In this document: piece by piece, positions 34,501 to 48,500 of the stretch
Position numbering within the stretch: the first letter of the stretch is position 1
Layout of the letters: each line of letters begins with the position of its first letter
Program-made: the position numbers and the translations under genes
The notes under the pieces: model-generated
The model's database searches: none
The model's input: the letters and a program-made list of their open reading frames with translations, nothing else
What the model was told of the DNA's origin: nothing
NCBI GenBank assembly: GCA_033239525.1
Contig: BSYO01000006.1
Span: 2,542,001 to 2,606,000 of the forward strand
Origin: Nepenthes gracilis
Lineage: Eukaryota > Streptophyta > Magnoliopsida > Caryophyllales > Nepenthaceae
Reading direction: 5' to 3'
Length of the DNA stretch: 64,000 nt

Positions 34501-36799
34501 ATCGTTATGGCAGGGCTAACATATTTTAATTTGTCGTTATAATCATAATAATTGTATTTTAAATTGTCAGATTAAAATCTTACCAAGTATAAGAGCGGAT
34601 AAAAAATGGGATGACATTGACAATGACTCATTTGCCATTGCCCCTAGTAGCTAGACAGCTGTCCCCATTGCCACGGAAGCCATGACTAGAAGCAGACTTG
34701 ACCAGTAGACTGAGAAGTCGACCCTCAACATCTAACACAACTCATGGCTTACAAATGGGTTGCCAGGACAATTAATATCAGGCTGTGAGCCCCTTAGATG
34801 CCTGTACATTTTCTAGCCGCGCGTTTCGGTCATTGGTGGCTGAGTTACACGTTCCTTGGTCCCCACCGAGGCCTGCCGGGCGTCGTCGTTCCTTGCCAAT
34901 TTCGGGCCCTCACTAGGCTTTGGTCTTTCAACCCTTTGCTTTCTCTGGACCCGTGCACCTAACATCTGGGCCCCATCAAAATTAAATATATATGAAATCG
35001 TGTTACGATACCTCTGAAATATCTTCTGGGCGACGTATTATTCAATGATATATTTATTCTTATGTTGATTTTCAAGTACAGGTCGATCGATACATGAGAT
35101 ATTGTATCGTTAAAGATAAATCTTTTTTAAAATATTACTATATGAGACATAAGTAGGCTTATAATATTCTTTATTGGGTGATCAGAAGGGGACCCACGAG
35201 TCAAAATGGAATGCAAGGTCAGCTGTGGCATTCATTTGGTGCTTTTCAAAGCTCCGCCTCCTTTGCAAGTAAAATAAAAAATAATGGGCCACGCCTTTGT
35301 CGCTGCGCACGCAAAACGTTATTTAAGGACAGCGTATTTCAACTACCAAACTGTTTAACCATTTGCCACATACAGTAATAATATAGTAAAATTATATAAT
35401 AATAATAATAATTAAAAATAATTTTGGATTATATTTATCTTTTTATTCTTAATTTTTAAAAGCTATTTTATTGACAATTTTATATTGAATAATTGCGGAA
35501 TTTACCATATTATATGTTTTTTTTTTTTGGGGGGTAAGATAATGTGTATGTAAAATCTAAAAGATTTTTAAAGGAATTTTCGATTATGTTTATCTTGGAT
35601 GGTGTTAAGTTATGATTAATTTGTTAGACATTAATGTGGCTAAAATAACCACTAAAGCGGAATATAGAATTTTTTTACCTCCCGTCGTTTTCGTCTTTCT
35701 ATTTTTAGACGTGAGATTCGACCTGGTTTTGAACTTCCTGACACTCTTTCGCCTTTAGATGGTGTAATCTTAAGTTGGATGTCGGGAAGAAAGCTGGGAA
35801 TCTTTCGATTTATAAGCCGAAACTATCATTCACCTTAAACGAGTGTTTCGTCTCAAACCGTGAAAATTGATAATTGAGCAATGGGAGAGTTATCATCACT
35901 AAATGGACCACTAATACTTCAGGAATTAATTGAGTAAAACGGCAAATGGTGATGAATCAGTCGAGGAAGATGAAACGAACGAAACCCTTCTGCGGCTTGG
36001 ATTCGGCTCGAAACCGGCTTGATAAAGCTGACTTCACGGCTCGGCTTGGCAGCTCGCTCGGCTAATGGGCCGGACTCAGTTAATTGGGCCAGATGCTGAA
36101 GCCTATATTATTTTACACGGTATGATGATGTTAAGTTATAATTAAAAATATTTCTGTTGAAATTATTTTATATTTTTGTTGTGTTAATTTATTATTATTA
36201 TTATTTAGCATGGGCACTGGACTTAATTATGATGTCATAACAACCACGATAAGCACGAGAGAGATAAACTCCAAAAGGACATTTTTGCCCTTTCCATGGG
36301 AACACATGCCTTGTTGGCCGTGCTCTTTGTTATGGTTATTCTAAGTATGATATTTTACCCTTTTAGGAATTAAGCTTTTATAATATAAAAAATTAAAATA
36401 TCAAGATATTATATTAAAATATTATTTTAATTTAAATTATTATTATTAAAATAAAGGGATAGGGATGCTGCAATACACTACCCACAGATAAACAGTAATC
36501 CACCCTTCAATTTTCATCCTCTGTGGATTGGATACTTTCACCGCCCACAAATGGAAAAGCAGATGAACAAGAAACAAAATACTTAAAAAAAAGGAAAAAA
36601 AAATTAAGAATTTTATGAGTTTGATTCAAGTCTTGCACGGCTGCATTATTTTATCAGGTCTATGATTCTTTCAAGCAGGGTTTTGAATTCAAAATTTATT
36701 CTCAAGAATGAAGATGGGAGAGAATTTCTACATCGTAAAAAGGAAAACACAGCAATTACTTCAATCGGAACAATCTTTCTTTACGATGACTAACCTTGT
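31585..36799. other. Intergenic region between DEP1 and the VQ gene
   Basis: I see no supportable gene. The frame 32207-32581 (starting at GTG) and the frame 33683-34171 have no recognisable domain. About 34620-34985 and 35990-36110 are GC-richer patches, and the second repeats 'ggctcg' phrases. A (TAA)n tract lies at about 35395-35412. The remainder is AT-rich. Confidence 0.4.
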
Positions 36800-37399
36800 T
36801 CAGTGTAATTTACCCAGATTTCGAGTCTCTGAAACACGAGGTGAGGTAACCGGAAACAATGGCAGAAGCTGCGGTTCGGACTCTCGGGGGGTGGAAATCG
36901 GAGAAGGGTGCAAGTAAAAACCTTTCTCAGCGATCGCCCTCTCCTCCGAAGAGGAGGAGTTTCCGACGGACGGAGAGCTCTTATCAGACGGATCGTCCTC
37001 GACCAACGGCGTGGCAGGGCTCAGCGTGAGCGAAGGGAAATCCAGCAAGCTCGGTGACAGGATCTCCAACTTCCTGGGAGAGAAGCAACTGCTCTGAGCA
37101 GCAATGTTCTCCTTCAACGGGCTAATCATGAGGTTGTTTCTGAGGATATTTCTTCTCTCGTAGAGCTTAAACGCCTGTTTTTTGGGTGAAGTTTTATTCG
37201 GCGGAATGACAAAATTCTTTGAAGGTGCAGGGAGATGATCATGGGGCTGTTGTTTGGATAAATTCTTGGAAGTTTCCGATGACCCGGTAAGCATTTGGAC
37301 TACCTGCTTGAATGAAGACGTGTCGGCGGTGACGAATGTTGTTGGGTATGGATTATTCTGGTCAGATCTGGCGATTGGTATGTGGGTTCGAATTCCTCC

Positions 37400-37434
<35 letters not shown>

Positions 37435-37540
37435 CTCCATTAACTGTGGTGGTGGTGCTGCTGCTATAATTGCTGAAGCTGTTGCTTTCGTTGCTGCTCG
37501 GAGAGTTTATCCTCTCCAGAAGTTTAGAGGTGATTTCCAT
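36800..37540 (-). CDS. VQ-motif protein (VQ4/VQ13/VQ33-like)
   Basis: This is a single-exon gene of 246 residues. VQ proteins are nuclear or plastid cofactors that bind group I and IIc WRKY transcription factors; one subgroup consists of MAP-kinase substrates that adjust immune gene expression. The VQ motif FKQVVQMLTG is at residues 77-86, preceded by 'NPYPTTFVTAD', as in the VQ4/13/19/31/33 subgroup. Downstream are 'KLYERR' and many Ser/Thr-Pro sites ('ISPLKE', 'FSPRK', 'ILSPS', 'LSPATP', 'PSPISTP', 'TSPR'), the arrangement expected of a MAP-kinase substrate. Residues 35-49 form a Gly/Arg-rich low-complexity run, and a Ser/Thr-rich run precedes it. The start is the first Met, and upstream lies a CT/GA-repeat 5' UTR. 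The plus-strand proline-rich and serine-rich frames over it are shadows. Intronless structure fits this family in flowering plants. Confidence 0.9.
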
Positions 37541-37568
37541 GGATCGCCTTCTGCCAAACCTCAGAAAA

Positions 37569-37697
37569 GAGAGAGAGAGAGAGAGAGAATTGTGGGTTGG
37601 GTGGAGAAGAAGAGTTGGATGAGTGAAAACTAAGGGTTGATGATGAGTAGGGCAAAGTCTTTGTTTGCTTTTGTGTTCTCTCTCTCTCTCTCTCTCT
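37569..37697 (-). repeat. Complementary GA and CT repeats upstream of the VQ gene
   Basis: The plus strand carries (GA)n at 37569-37588 and (TC)n at 37677-37697. On the minus-strand transcript these are a CT tract about 30-50 nt, and a GA tract about 140-160 nt, upstream of the VQ start. They could pair into a stem of about 20 bp if both lie in the 5' UTR. Confidence 0.75.
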
Positions 37698-39054
37698 GTT
37701 TCTTGTTCTCACTCCGCTTGCCCATTCTTTCAATGATTTCAACCATCAAGATTTTATTTTGGTAATATAGATGGGCAACAATTATAAATTTAATCTATCA
37801 TATTTTAATTATTAGTTTACTATATCATTATCATAAAAAAATCCTCATTATTTTAAATATTAAAAATTATATTAATTATAAATAAGATTTTAAAGTACAA
37901 ATTCGTTAAAACTTATATAACATATTTAGCGTTGCTTATTAGGTTTAAATTTTAATAGTTCACATTTAATTATTATAAAAAAAATTAAAAATTTTGAGAG
38001 TAGTTTTTTTTTGTTTTTTATAATGTGATTAATTTGATATTTAAATTTTTTTAAAAAATTAAAAAAAATAATTTTTTTAATCTTTTAAAACAAATTAAAT
38101 TTAAACCGCTCGCTCTGATCTTTAATGTTTTATTTTTATTTATTAATTTTTTTGGGCCGGAGGGGGGTGAGGGGATTAATGTTGATAAGGTGGGGTCGTG
38201 TATTTTCTTAAAAATATGTAATTGAACAAAATTTAAAGGGTGAATTTAATTTTTTTAAAAAAATTATCTAAATAATTTTCAAAATTTTTAATAATTAAAT
38301 TAAATATTTAATAGGTATTAATTTTTTATAAAATAAAAAAATTAAAATTTTTACTATTAAATTTTTATCTTGTGATGGGAATTGAAGATGTATAATGCAT
38401 GATAATATATATATATATATATAAGGAGAAATAAGATTAAAAATGACCATTTGTGCTAATAAATTATGATATAAAATTACTGGGTTAAACCGAGTTAAAT
38501 TTGTTAAATTAAAATAATATACGGCCAATGCTAACCTAATTGAGTTTTTTTCTTTTTTAGTGAAAAACATTATTTTAATAGAGAATTTTATTAATTGTTT
38601 ATCAAAGAGGAGCTTTATGTAAAATATTAGTATTGGAATTTGAGTTTAACAATATTTTTTGAACTATTTAAATTGTTAAAAAGAGATTTCAAAAAGAAAA
38701 TAAAACTTTTACATTTTTTCAAAGAGAAAATATTTTTAAAATGTCATTTAAATATTTTAAGACATATTTAGGTAATATAATATTAATCTATTAGTCTACC
38801 ATTATAATTAAATAATAAAAATAATAATATTTAGGTAATATAATCTTGAAGCTAATAACTCCATTTCATATTAAAAGATTTTATATTTATAACTTGTAGG
38901 GCATTTTGAGATTGGTTGGTTAACATCACAAGAAATTATTAACTAATTTTTTTAAAAGTTATGGTCAATTATCTAATAAGCATTCCTCATGAGGAGCTTA
39001 TGATCATTTAGTGAGAGATCATTATCCTTGTAGATTAACAACCATGTTTATGAG

Positions 39055-39766
39055 TATAGGTTTGACGAGTCCTTTTTTAAACGACTTAAAATCGTAGTAA
39101 ATGTGGCTTATGAGATGATAATAAATTATTTAATGATAGTCAATCTGATTTCAATTATGCATGTATTTCGTTTAATACTCTAGACATTCAATAAACTTGT
39201 TGATCAGATGGATCAATCCTACTGTGACTTATTTTTATTCCCCAATGTGTGTCGTGGTAAAATGTTTATTGTCAGGACACATTCTTTTAGGACAACTTCT
39301 GACCGAATGATTTCTAGTAAGATAGCTTTTAATAGGGCGTTTTGACAAAATAACTTGGTAGAACAGTATCTAAGGAACCCAATAATTTAAAAGTGTAGGT
39401 TTTATGTTTTATGAGTGTTTTATGAGTTTTCTGAGGGTTGGTTTGCCAAACCCTTTCTCAAACGACATATTTAAAATCGTGGTTAACGTGGCCTACGAGA
39501 TGTTATCTAACGATAGTTAATCCGATCTCAACTCTACATATATTTGGTCTGATACTCTCGGTATTAATAAACTTGTTCGGATGAATCAGAAGTCTTGTGA
39601 TTTATTTTTGTCCCCCAATGTATGCCATGGCAAGATGGTTATTACTGAGACACATTCTTTTAGGATAACTTTTGATCGAATGATTTCTAATAAGACAGCT
39701 CTTAATAAGACAATTTGACAGAATGATTAGGTAGAACAATATCGAACGAGCCAAATAGTTTAAGGA
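39055..39766. repeat. Diverged tandem duplication, unit about 335 bp
   Basis: Copy 1 spans about 39055-39390 and copy 2 about 39430-39766. Shared phrases in the same order are 'aatcgt.gt.aa.gtgg', 'aataaacttgtt', 'gacacattcttttaggа' (t/a-rich), 'gaatgatttcta.taaga' and 'ggtagaaca.tatc'. Divergence is clear, so it is old. No coding frame is kept. Confidence 0.8.
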
Positions 39767-42700
39767 TTCAATAGCGTGACTTGATAATCACTTAGTTACT
39801 TAGTCACTTGATAACTCGAACTTAAAAATTTTAAAATTTTTAAAAATATTATATACAAAATTTATTATTTATTTATTGAATCGATCAGTGATCAATACAA
39901 ATCACTTTATATTTTAAATATATTTATAACTTTTAATAATATAGGATAGTACAAAATAACATTAAATGGACAAGTAGCCAATACTCAGTTATTTTTCTTA
40001 ATACAATATTTATATTATACAAATATTTATTTAATATGAGACTTTATAATATATATATAATTAAAAATCTACAATAAATTATTCTAAAATATTATTTATT
40101 ATATTCACACCATCTTCATTTTCAACCAATCGAATAGACAATTAGTTTAGTGTTTGGTGGGATGGGATGACATTGGTGAGATAGTCTTAAACACTCCAAG
40201 AATACCTTTGAGCAATGTGATATTATATTGCTTAAAAAATAAATTAATTAATAAATATTATATTATTTAAATATATTTTATGATTCAATTAACAAAATAT
40301 ATCTATTGAAAAATAAAATCCCGACGTGAGATTTTCACTTCGTGATTGATTCCGTGCTCGCGCTATCCAAGCTAAGTTCTTCGGCCTCCTCAAAACTCAA
40401 CCAAAACTTATAAAAATGTATAATCTCATTAATTATTAAAAACCATGTAATTATTATATATCTTGTTAATTAGTCAGACTACTATTTATTTTAAAAATAA
40501 TTAAATATATTTATTATAAGATTTAGTGGCATCATGAATTCAAATTGTAAAATTTCTGCTGGTCAATGTCATAAAAAATTAAAATACGGCCGCCGTTGAA
40601 TTAAATAGCTCTATAAAATAGAGGTTGAATAATGCTAAGATATGGTAATTAAATATAAATTAAGTTAATTAAAATTCTAAGTTTGACTAACGTTGTTGCC
40701 AACCACTAAACAATGAATGACTAAATCCCCAACAAATATAATAAGAAATAAAAATAATAATATTTATATATTTATTTATATTAAAATTATTAAAATTGGC
40801 ATATAGAGACGGGAGAAGAAAAAAATAAAAATTATTATCTAAATTTATTTTTGATAATTTTAATATAAAAAGATATATAAATAGGTATATAAATATTTTT
40901 TTATAAAAAATTATAAATCAGTAGCTCTGACATGAAAGAAATAAATATATGTCTATTGTTAATATATGTTAAGAGATAGTTAAATATTTCTCCCACTCTG
41001 TAATTAATGTTAATAAGTAATTTATTGGACAAATAGAAATTACTTTAACTATTTATTATCATTAATTATATTAATCTTAAATACTTTAAAAACCATATTA
41101 ATTTTATTAAAAAATAATTAAATAGCCAATCTTATCTTTATTTTTTTAAATATATATATATTGAGTGGGTTTGTAAATTATTAAATAAAAAAGTGGCTTT
41201 TGTCTCCACTCTCCACATTTCTTCGAGTGGTCAGATGCTGCTACCTTTCATGGTTCATAAATGCTGAGTCTAATTCAATCCCCACCATCTTAGTTTAGAG
41301 GTAATGAAAATTATAATTTCAGATATTCTAAAAATTATAAGTGAATGAGATTTAATCCTTTTTAAACATTTGATTTTAATTAATTTCTTTTTTTTAAAAA
41401 TGATTAAATTATTATAGTATATATTCAGGTAAAATGTTAAGATTAAAATAAAAATATATATATTTTTTCTTCTGTTAGAGAAATAGCCTCTTAAATTATC
41501 CAACTCTAAAAAAAAATGGATATAACGTTCATGAAGAAACCTGATGAGTACCTAATTTATCTAAAAGTTTACACAATAACAGATGAAATGTCAGCTATAT
41601 CAATTGCCAGGCATATTGGAGGAGCAACTGAGTCTTAGTCTAGCAAGAAAAATGATTTTAACATGCCGATGAGGTTTTCTGTAACGAGGGTTTCACCCAT
41701 ATTTGTTATAGTTAACCTTCTCGTCGCAATCTCTTAGGCTATATAAGGTCATTCGGTAAGAACGTAATATATTTAACATTTCTATATTCACAATAAAAAT
41801 TGATTGAACCGTTTAGGAGTTAGTCAAGTGATTCATCTTCGAATACTCAGTTACTGTTATTAGTTATTAGTATCTTTATAACATTTGATGATTGTATATT
41901 TTTAATATTTTTTTAATTTATATTGTATTTTGCTAGATTTATACTGTGGAATGAGAAACTACTCCTTAAAATAGGTGTGAAATATCAAAATGTGAGGTTG
42001 AACCTTCATCAAAGGCATTCAATGGAGAGTAGTTCATGGGGGAAGGGAGTGGTTAGGGGGAGGTGGGCTAAATTTTCAAACTAAGCTAAATAGCTTTGAA
42101 TTTCAATAACTTCAAATCTATAAACTTAGTCATTTATAAGTCCTTACCTAAATATGTGCATTTATGAGCCGGTCCAAGATAATTGAGAACATTAACAAAT
42201 TAAATATAGTCAAATTCATACTTAATTTATTAATTATATAAATAAATAATCAGAAATGACCGTTGATCAAGCTAAGTATTAAATTATTCAAGAACAACCC
42301 AATACAACTGAAAGCCTAGCAATAGGAGGAAAGCAAAAATCATCTACGATTAATCTTTTCCTACTTTCATCCTACGAGACATTTTAATAAAATCTTTTTA
42401 ATCATTCTTAATAATATAATATTTTATTTATTTATTTATTAATAATAAAAATTTTAAAATTCCTAAGAATTTTATATTATATCATAACCTAAGATTTTTT
42501 CAAAGACTATATATATGATTAGAGGTTCATTTTTAAAGAACCTCTAAAATTTTTTATCTTAATTTATGCTTCAATATGTGTTATATAATAATACTAATTT
42601 TGAATTTTCCAAAATAGTTTGATTTTTTGGAAATGAGTTTGGTGGGTTCATATATCTTAATAATATTTATTAAATAAAAATAAATAAATAAATAAAATTA

Positions 42701-43106
42701 TATTGCTTTAATAATATATTTTAAAAATAATTAAAGAGTACCTCATAAATATTTATCTTGAACCATGTTATTTGGTAAATGATTTGGAAGGGTGTGGACA
42801 CCTTGGCCCCATTGCTGGACTTAGTGCTCGTTAGTCTTAATTATATCATCATCAACACTAACATCATTCTAAAATCACATCATACTCATTTGACCCCCCT
42901 CTGGTCCTCGCATAAATGGTGATTTACCAACTAATCAATCAATTAATTACTTAATTAATTAATTGAGGTTCTAATGAGTGGATGAAGATTAAGCAAAGTG
43001 GTGATATTTAATCCAGGAGACAATCAGTGCAGAAGGTTATCTAAGGCCAATAGAATTCCCCCAAGAACCATAATTAACTTAACCACACACAATCATTAAA
43101 TAATAA

Positions 43107-43135
<29 letters not shown>
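43107..43135. repeat. (ATT)n microsatellite
   Basis: About nine to ten uninterrupted ATT units in AT-rich spacer. Confidence 0.9.
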
Positions 43136-43137
<2 letters not shown>

Positions 43138-44394
43138 TGTCAAATATATAAAGAGATATAAATATATTTTTTAATATATTTAAAAACTGAAAAAAATAGA
43201 TCTCTATTTTATATTAAATGATATCATGCGCTTACTGACATATAATTTACTGTGTAATCAATTTAAATTAAAAGAAACACAGTATATAATTGGCGTTAAA
43301 TAAACACTAAGAAAAAGTTTAAAAAATCAACGAATAAAAATAGATTTTTTTTTAAAAAAAAATGGAAAACTAAAAAATGTATAAATACATAAATAACATA
43401 TAAGTCTCTCTATTTAAATAAATAAATAAGATTAATGTTGAAAACCCTGCGGAGAAGAATCTTCAAAACCCTCTTTCTACACACTTCCATCTTATTTTTC
43501 TGTAAATAAAATTTTTAAAGATTTATAATAATAATGAAATTATATAAGGACTTATTATTCTTAATTTTCTCTATTATGTATTTCCTATGAAATTAAACAA
43601 AAAATAAAAAAATAAAAAGAGGAAACAGTCTAGACCAAATGATGAGTACTACTCGTAACCTTAATCAAAATCAAATTTGAATCAAATAATGATCGATCAC
43701 TTAGATCAAAAGTCATAGCCATGTCTACTCATAATTTAAATCGAACTGGTTCAGGTATTTTCATAGGTATATTTATTTTTAAGTATTTTGTTCAAAATAT
43801 ATATTTACATTAAAAGTATGTAAAAATATAAAGTATTTCAAAATTTATAATTTCTATTAAAATGTTACCTAATATTCAAATATAAAATATTTACATAAAA
43901 AAAAGCTATTAATTATATAAAAATATAACTTCTTAAATTTTTTTTTTCAAATTTGGTGTTTATTTAAAAGATAAATATATATATATTTAAAAAAATGGTA
44001 AATCTACACTTGGTCTAACCGGTCACTTTCGCCTACAATCATTAGCCTAAAAAATTAATTAAATCCAATTTTTTCACTGTACTCATCTATACTACTAATA
44101 TCCATTAACCTAATTCAAGTCAATCAAACCAAGCTAATTAAGTGATCTAATTTTAATCAAATCTAATTAAGTGCATAATACTGCTAGACACTAATATTTT
44201 CCACCAGCAAGGCTGACCATTGAGTGAGCTAGCTAAGTGCAGACCAATCTGCAGAATTTTTGTCAGCATAACTCAACTGCCTATTACTGTAAAATTCAGT
44301 TATATTATACTTTAAAATAATTCCAGACTTGCCATCTTTATTAGAGAAGTAAGCTTTAGTGTAACGGTAAAATTTACTCTAATATAAAAGATTT

Positions 44395-44815
44395 CAGATG
44401 TTTAAACTCTAGAGAATAATCTTGCAACAATACAGATAATATAAGGCTGTATATATCTAAATGTCACAATTTTAATCTCGTGCACACTACCCTTTTTTAA
44501 TGCCTAGGAAATTGACCCAACTCAAATTTATGCCAATGTTTAGCATGATCAAATCCAAATTGTGGCATAAATCTTGTACAATAGCCTTGCTGTATGCAAG
44601 TAATTATAAAACCGCATACATTTAGATGTTTAAACTAGATACAATATAGTCCCGCTACAAAGTAGGTAATGTAAAACTGTACACATCGAAATCTGACAAT
44701 TTTATCCTCATGCACTAAACTATTCCTTTTTAATGTCGTAAAAGTTAACTCGACTCTGGGTTTATGCCGATAGCATTATCGAACTCGAACTGTGGCATAA
44801 AACTTGTTTAAACCA
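44395..44815. repeat. Diverged tandem duplication, period about 232 bp
   Basis: Copy 1 (about 44395-44583) and copy 2 (about 44627-44815) share 'agatgtttaaact', 'caattttaatctcgtgca' (tatcctcatgca in copy 2), 'cctttttaatg' and 'tgtggcataaa.cttgt'. It lies about 700 bases beyond the DRP5A stop codon. Confidence 0.75.
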
Positions 44816-45517
44816 ATCCAATTGTAGAACAACTGATGCCAAAATTCAGGAAGGGGGAGGAGAGTTCTGAGTTGGGAAGAAAAACCTTTGATGCCCACTT
44901 CTTCTTTAGCCTGGTATGAATCTTTCTGTTGATCTATCAATCGACCTCGAACAAATGTTTTGCAATCCCTACACCCAAATAACATGATGCAGAACAGAAC
45001 AAAAAATGGGACAACAACGAGCAGAATTTTCCTCAATTTCTTCAGGAAAACAATCAACAAAACAGAAATGTGGAAGAGAAAAATAAAACTTGCATGCACA
45101 TAGAAAGTAGAGAAAAATTACAATGAAATTCATCCACTGACAACCATCCAATAATCTGAAATTGAATGCCATAAGCTTTCAGAAGAATAGAAGGAAAAAA
45201 CACTTCTCTTCTGTTGATACCAACAGTTTGTCGCATTGCCTACACTGCCACAGCTGCATCTAATTATTCTTACAGGAGATCAACACTATTGATCAACTAC
45301 TGCACACAACATCATATCAATACTTTAAAATTGAAGACTACAGAACTCACATTGAAAACAACTTGGAAGGAGGAAGGCTGCCAACTATTCTTTAGTCATG
45401 GAAACCAAGAGAGGAGGCAAATGCTGATGAGATAGGCAGCTTTCCATAGTAAAAGATCTCGGATTATATGACTGGGAATTGTTGCATAAGCTGAATATGG
45501 CAAGGAGGACACTGCTA

Positions 45518-48500
45518 TCAGAGTGTTTGAGCGATGGTCTTAAACTCATTCAGGCAGGATTGGAGAATCTTTTGACGCTTTTGAAGTGCTTTTCGTTCAT
45601 TCTGAAGGACATCAATTGCCCCAGGTGCAACAAACATGTCCATGAATTTCTCATCGTTAACTGCAAACAGATCTAACCCAAGTGCAACTGTGAGCCGATC
45701 TCGGCTGCATAATAAACAAAACAAAATAAGATCAATACTCTGACATACAATGTAGCTATCTGATTCTACAAAAAACACTTGAAGAGTTTATACAAAGAAG
45801 TGTCATGGCTTCTAATGTACACCCAGAGTATTAAATTCTAGACGTGGATGGATTTTTTTGACAGGCTTTACAATTTGCTCCCTTGGCCAGAAACCATTAA
45901 AACATTATTCTATAAAGGAGTATGATATCTGATACTACTGCTATTACTAGAGCTGCAAACTTGGAGGAAAACAGAGGCTAATGATGGTTCCTCTTTGAAA
46001 GCCTTGCAACTTGCATGATCATTAAGTAAGAAATGACCTCAAAATTGATTCCCACAATAGAATGAACAATGAAATTCAAAAGGTCTTATTGCCATGAATC
46101 AAAATACAATACACACTTCCAAGCAGCAAACAGTGAAATCATCAAAAGAGAGTCCTAAATTCATAAGAAAACTTCCAAAATAATGCATGACTGCAAAATG
46201 CACTTCACATAATGAAAATCTTGAAAATATCAGCATTCAGTAGTGAAAAGGCACGTTTCGGTGCTACCGTGTTTCGACCCCGTTACAAGTGTAGCGGAAG
46301 CAATAAAATAAATTAATTAAATTAAATATCCGATACACGTAAGGGATATTTAACTCTAGATGTATAAGCATGCACACAATATATATATAATAATGAACAA
46401 CAATAATAAAGACCCGATTTTTGGTGACGAAGTGAAAACTCGATACCCACGGTATCGAGAAAAACACTCCGGGCTTCAACGGCCGGGGAAGCAATGCACT
46501 ATGAAATCAACTTACAGCCGGGTGGTAACGGCGCTAACCTAGCCGACTTACTCCCGACCGTGATCCCTACCAAGGAACTCCTTGGATTTGCCCTCACGCA
46601 ATCGGAACCGACACCTTCCGGTCTTGAAGCCACTCTTCCCTCTCGTGCCACTTGAATTGCCAATCACGACGGATCTCCTTCTTCACGAACCAACGTCTCA
46701 ACGCAGTAGAAAGATGGAAGTTTGAATAGAAAAAGTAAAAGAAGAAATGGTGAGAAAACTCTTTAGATCTTGAAGCTCAAAGAATGTCTTTTGGTTTTCT
46801 CAAGAGAAGCTAAAGCAATTGAAGCATGTAAAGTTTTCTTCTCAAATGGGGGCTCAAAATAATCTCTCCAGAATGTTTATGGCGTCCTAGGGGTTTCAAA
46901 ATCATAAGCCAATATTTATAGAGGAGCCAAAAAACGCGTTTCAAAAATCTGCCCGTTGGGCCGCCGCTCGAGCGGGGCTCGGCTCGCGGCGGCGGCCGTA
47001 GGGTTTCGTGGGAAACCACCGCAGCGCTTCAGCCGGGATCAGCGCGCGATGGCGGCCCCATTCTCGGGATTTCGCTCGGCGGCCATCGAGCATGAAGCGA
47101 GCGGGGAGGTTACGGTTTTAGGCTCGAGCATTAGCGAGCACCAGGCGCGGCGGCGGCCTTTGGCGGGCTCGAGCGTGTGGAGGGCGGATTGAATGAATTT
47201 TAATGAATCTTAAACCGACAACCCACAACCCGACACAATAAAATAATACATATGGTCACGGAATATGCCAATAAGACAAATGTCTCTAACAAGTAGCATT
47301 ACCCTTTGTATAAATGATGCAATCTCATTACCATAATGTTGCAACTTAGAACAGTTTTTCTTTAGATGCTAGACAAATGAAATTAGTAGATGTATAACTA
47401 CTTACCAAGGAATTAAAAATCCCGAATTCAAAGTTGATGTCACACTTCGCTCAACAAGAGCCTCGCGTATCCGTGCAAAATAACGTGCAGCTAATGAGGA
47501 TATCTCTGAGTATGCAGAACCTGATCTTGAACCACTTTCTCCATCTCCAAAGCAAAGACTGACTCCATTATGAACCCATAAATGACCAGAATTTTTATTA
47601 CTACTTGCTTTTCTAGGATACTTTTTTCTCATTTCAACATCAATACAGTTCCCGAGCTCCTTTTTGATGACTCCTCCATAAACTAAATCACATTGTTGGT
47701 CGGGTGACGGGGTCTCAGGTACAGTTATTTGACTTTCTTCTGGACCTTTACCAGGTGTAATTTGTTGTGCAGTTTTTGCCGGAGGAATGTTCTCTTGATC
47801 TCTCATTGTTTCATCTTGTAATGCATGCCTCCCAGCCGAAAGTTCTGGAAAAAATGAATGAGGAGAAGCTTGGAATGCAGTTACACCAGAGGCAAAGCCA
47901 CTTTGGGGATCACTTTCAAGGCAGGTCAAAGAGTATGGGCTTGTAACTGAATCAAGGTGGTGTCGAACTAGTTGTTTGCACTGTTTGGCGAGATCCTTTA
48001 TAAACTGATTGTATGAGTTCCTTAACGCAGCATGAAAACCCATATAGCCTTCCATATCTCCTGTTTTCTTCCCATCTGTGAACAATTAGACTTCCAGATT
48101 ATTTTCCTTGACATCATACTACCCATTAAATGAGAAAAAGTTAAGCCTTGGCTAAATTTGAAGAAATGCAGGATGTATGATAGATTTAACATGGTATGTA
48201 AATCTTAGGTAATATGAGTTAGATGACATCAAATTATTATGAATATAAAGTGCGTCTAACATATGCATACATGAAGAATAAGACAAAACTAACCATAATG
48301 CTTCCTTGACTAAACAATAATGTAAGTGTCAAGACTTGGAAGAATTTTTTGACATCAAAATACCAATATAAGAGTAGGGATAGTTCGGTAGTATTCAACT
48401 TGAAGACCAATATATTCATCCATAATTAGCACGGACTTTCTATTTTGAGCAGATGGAAACACATACATTTGTTTCCAATAGACATTTGAATCTACATTCT

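Larger units (their letters stand above)
37743..45517. other. AT-rich intergenic region
   Basis: Apart from the two tandem duplications and an (ATT)n tract listed separately, this 7.8 kb is extremely AT-rich with no supportable gene. About 41580-41960 contains 'ggctatataaggtcattcgg' followed by a less AT-rich stretch, which could be a decayed LTR; no ends or target duplications were found. Minus-strand frames at 44776-45236 are hydrophobic and lie just beyond the DRP5A stop, so they are probably 3' UTR or flank. Confidence 0.4.

Noticed and set aside
37254..37633. Plus-strand proline-rich and serine-rich frames opposite the VQ gene
   Set aside because: They are antisense shadows of the glycine/serine low-complexity coding of the VQ gene.
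44776..45236. Hydrophobic minus-strand frames that could be a membrane peptide
   Set aside because: They overlap one another in different frames, lie in the 3' flank of DRP5A and have no conserved pattern.
47402..48085. A 227-codon minus-strand frame as a stand-alone gene
   Set aside because: It is DRP5A exon 7 with a few intron codons at each end; the apparent Met is in the preceding intron.
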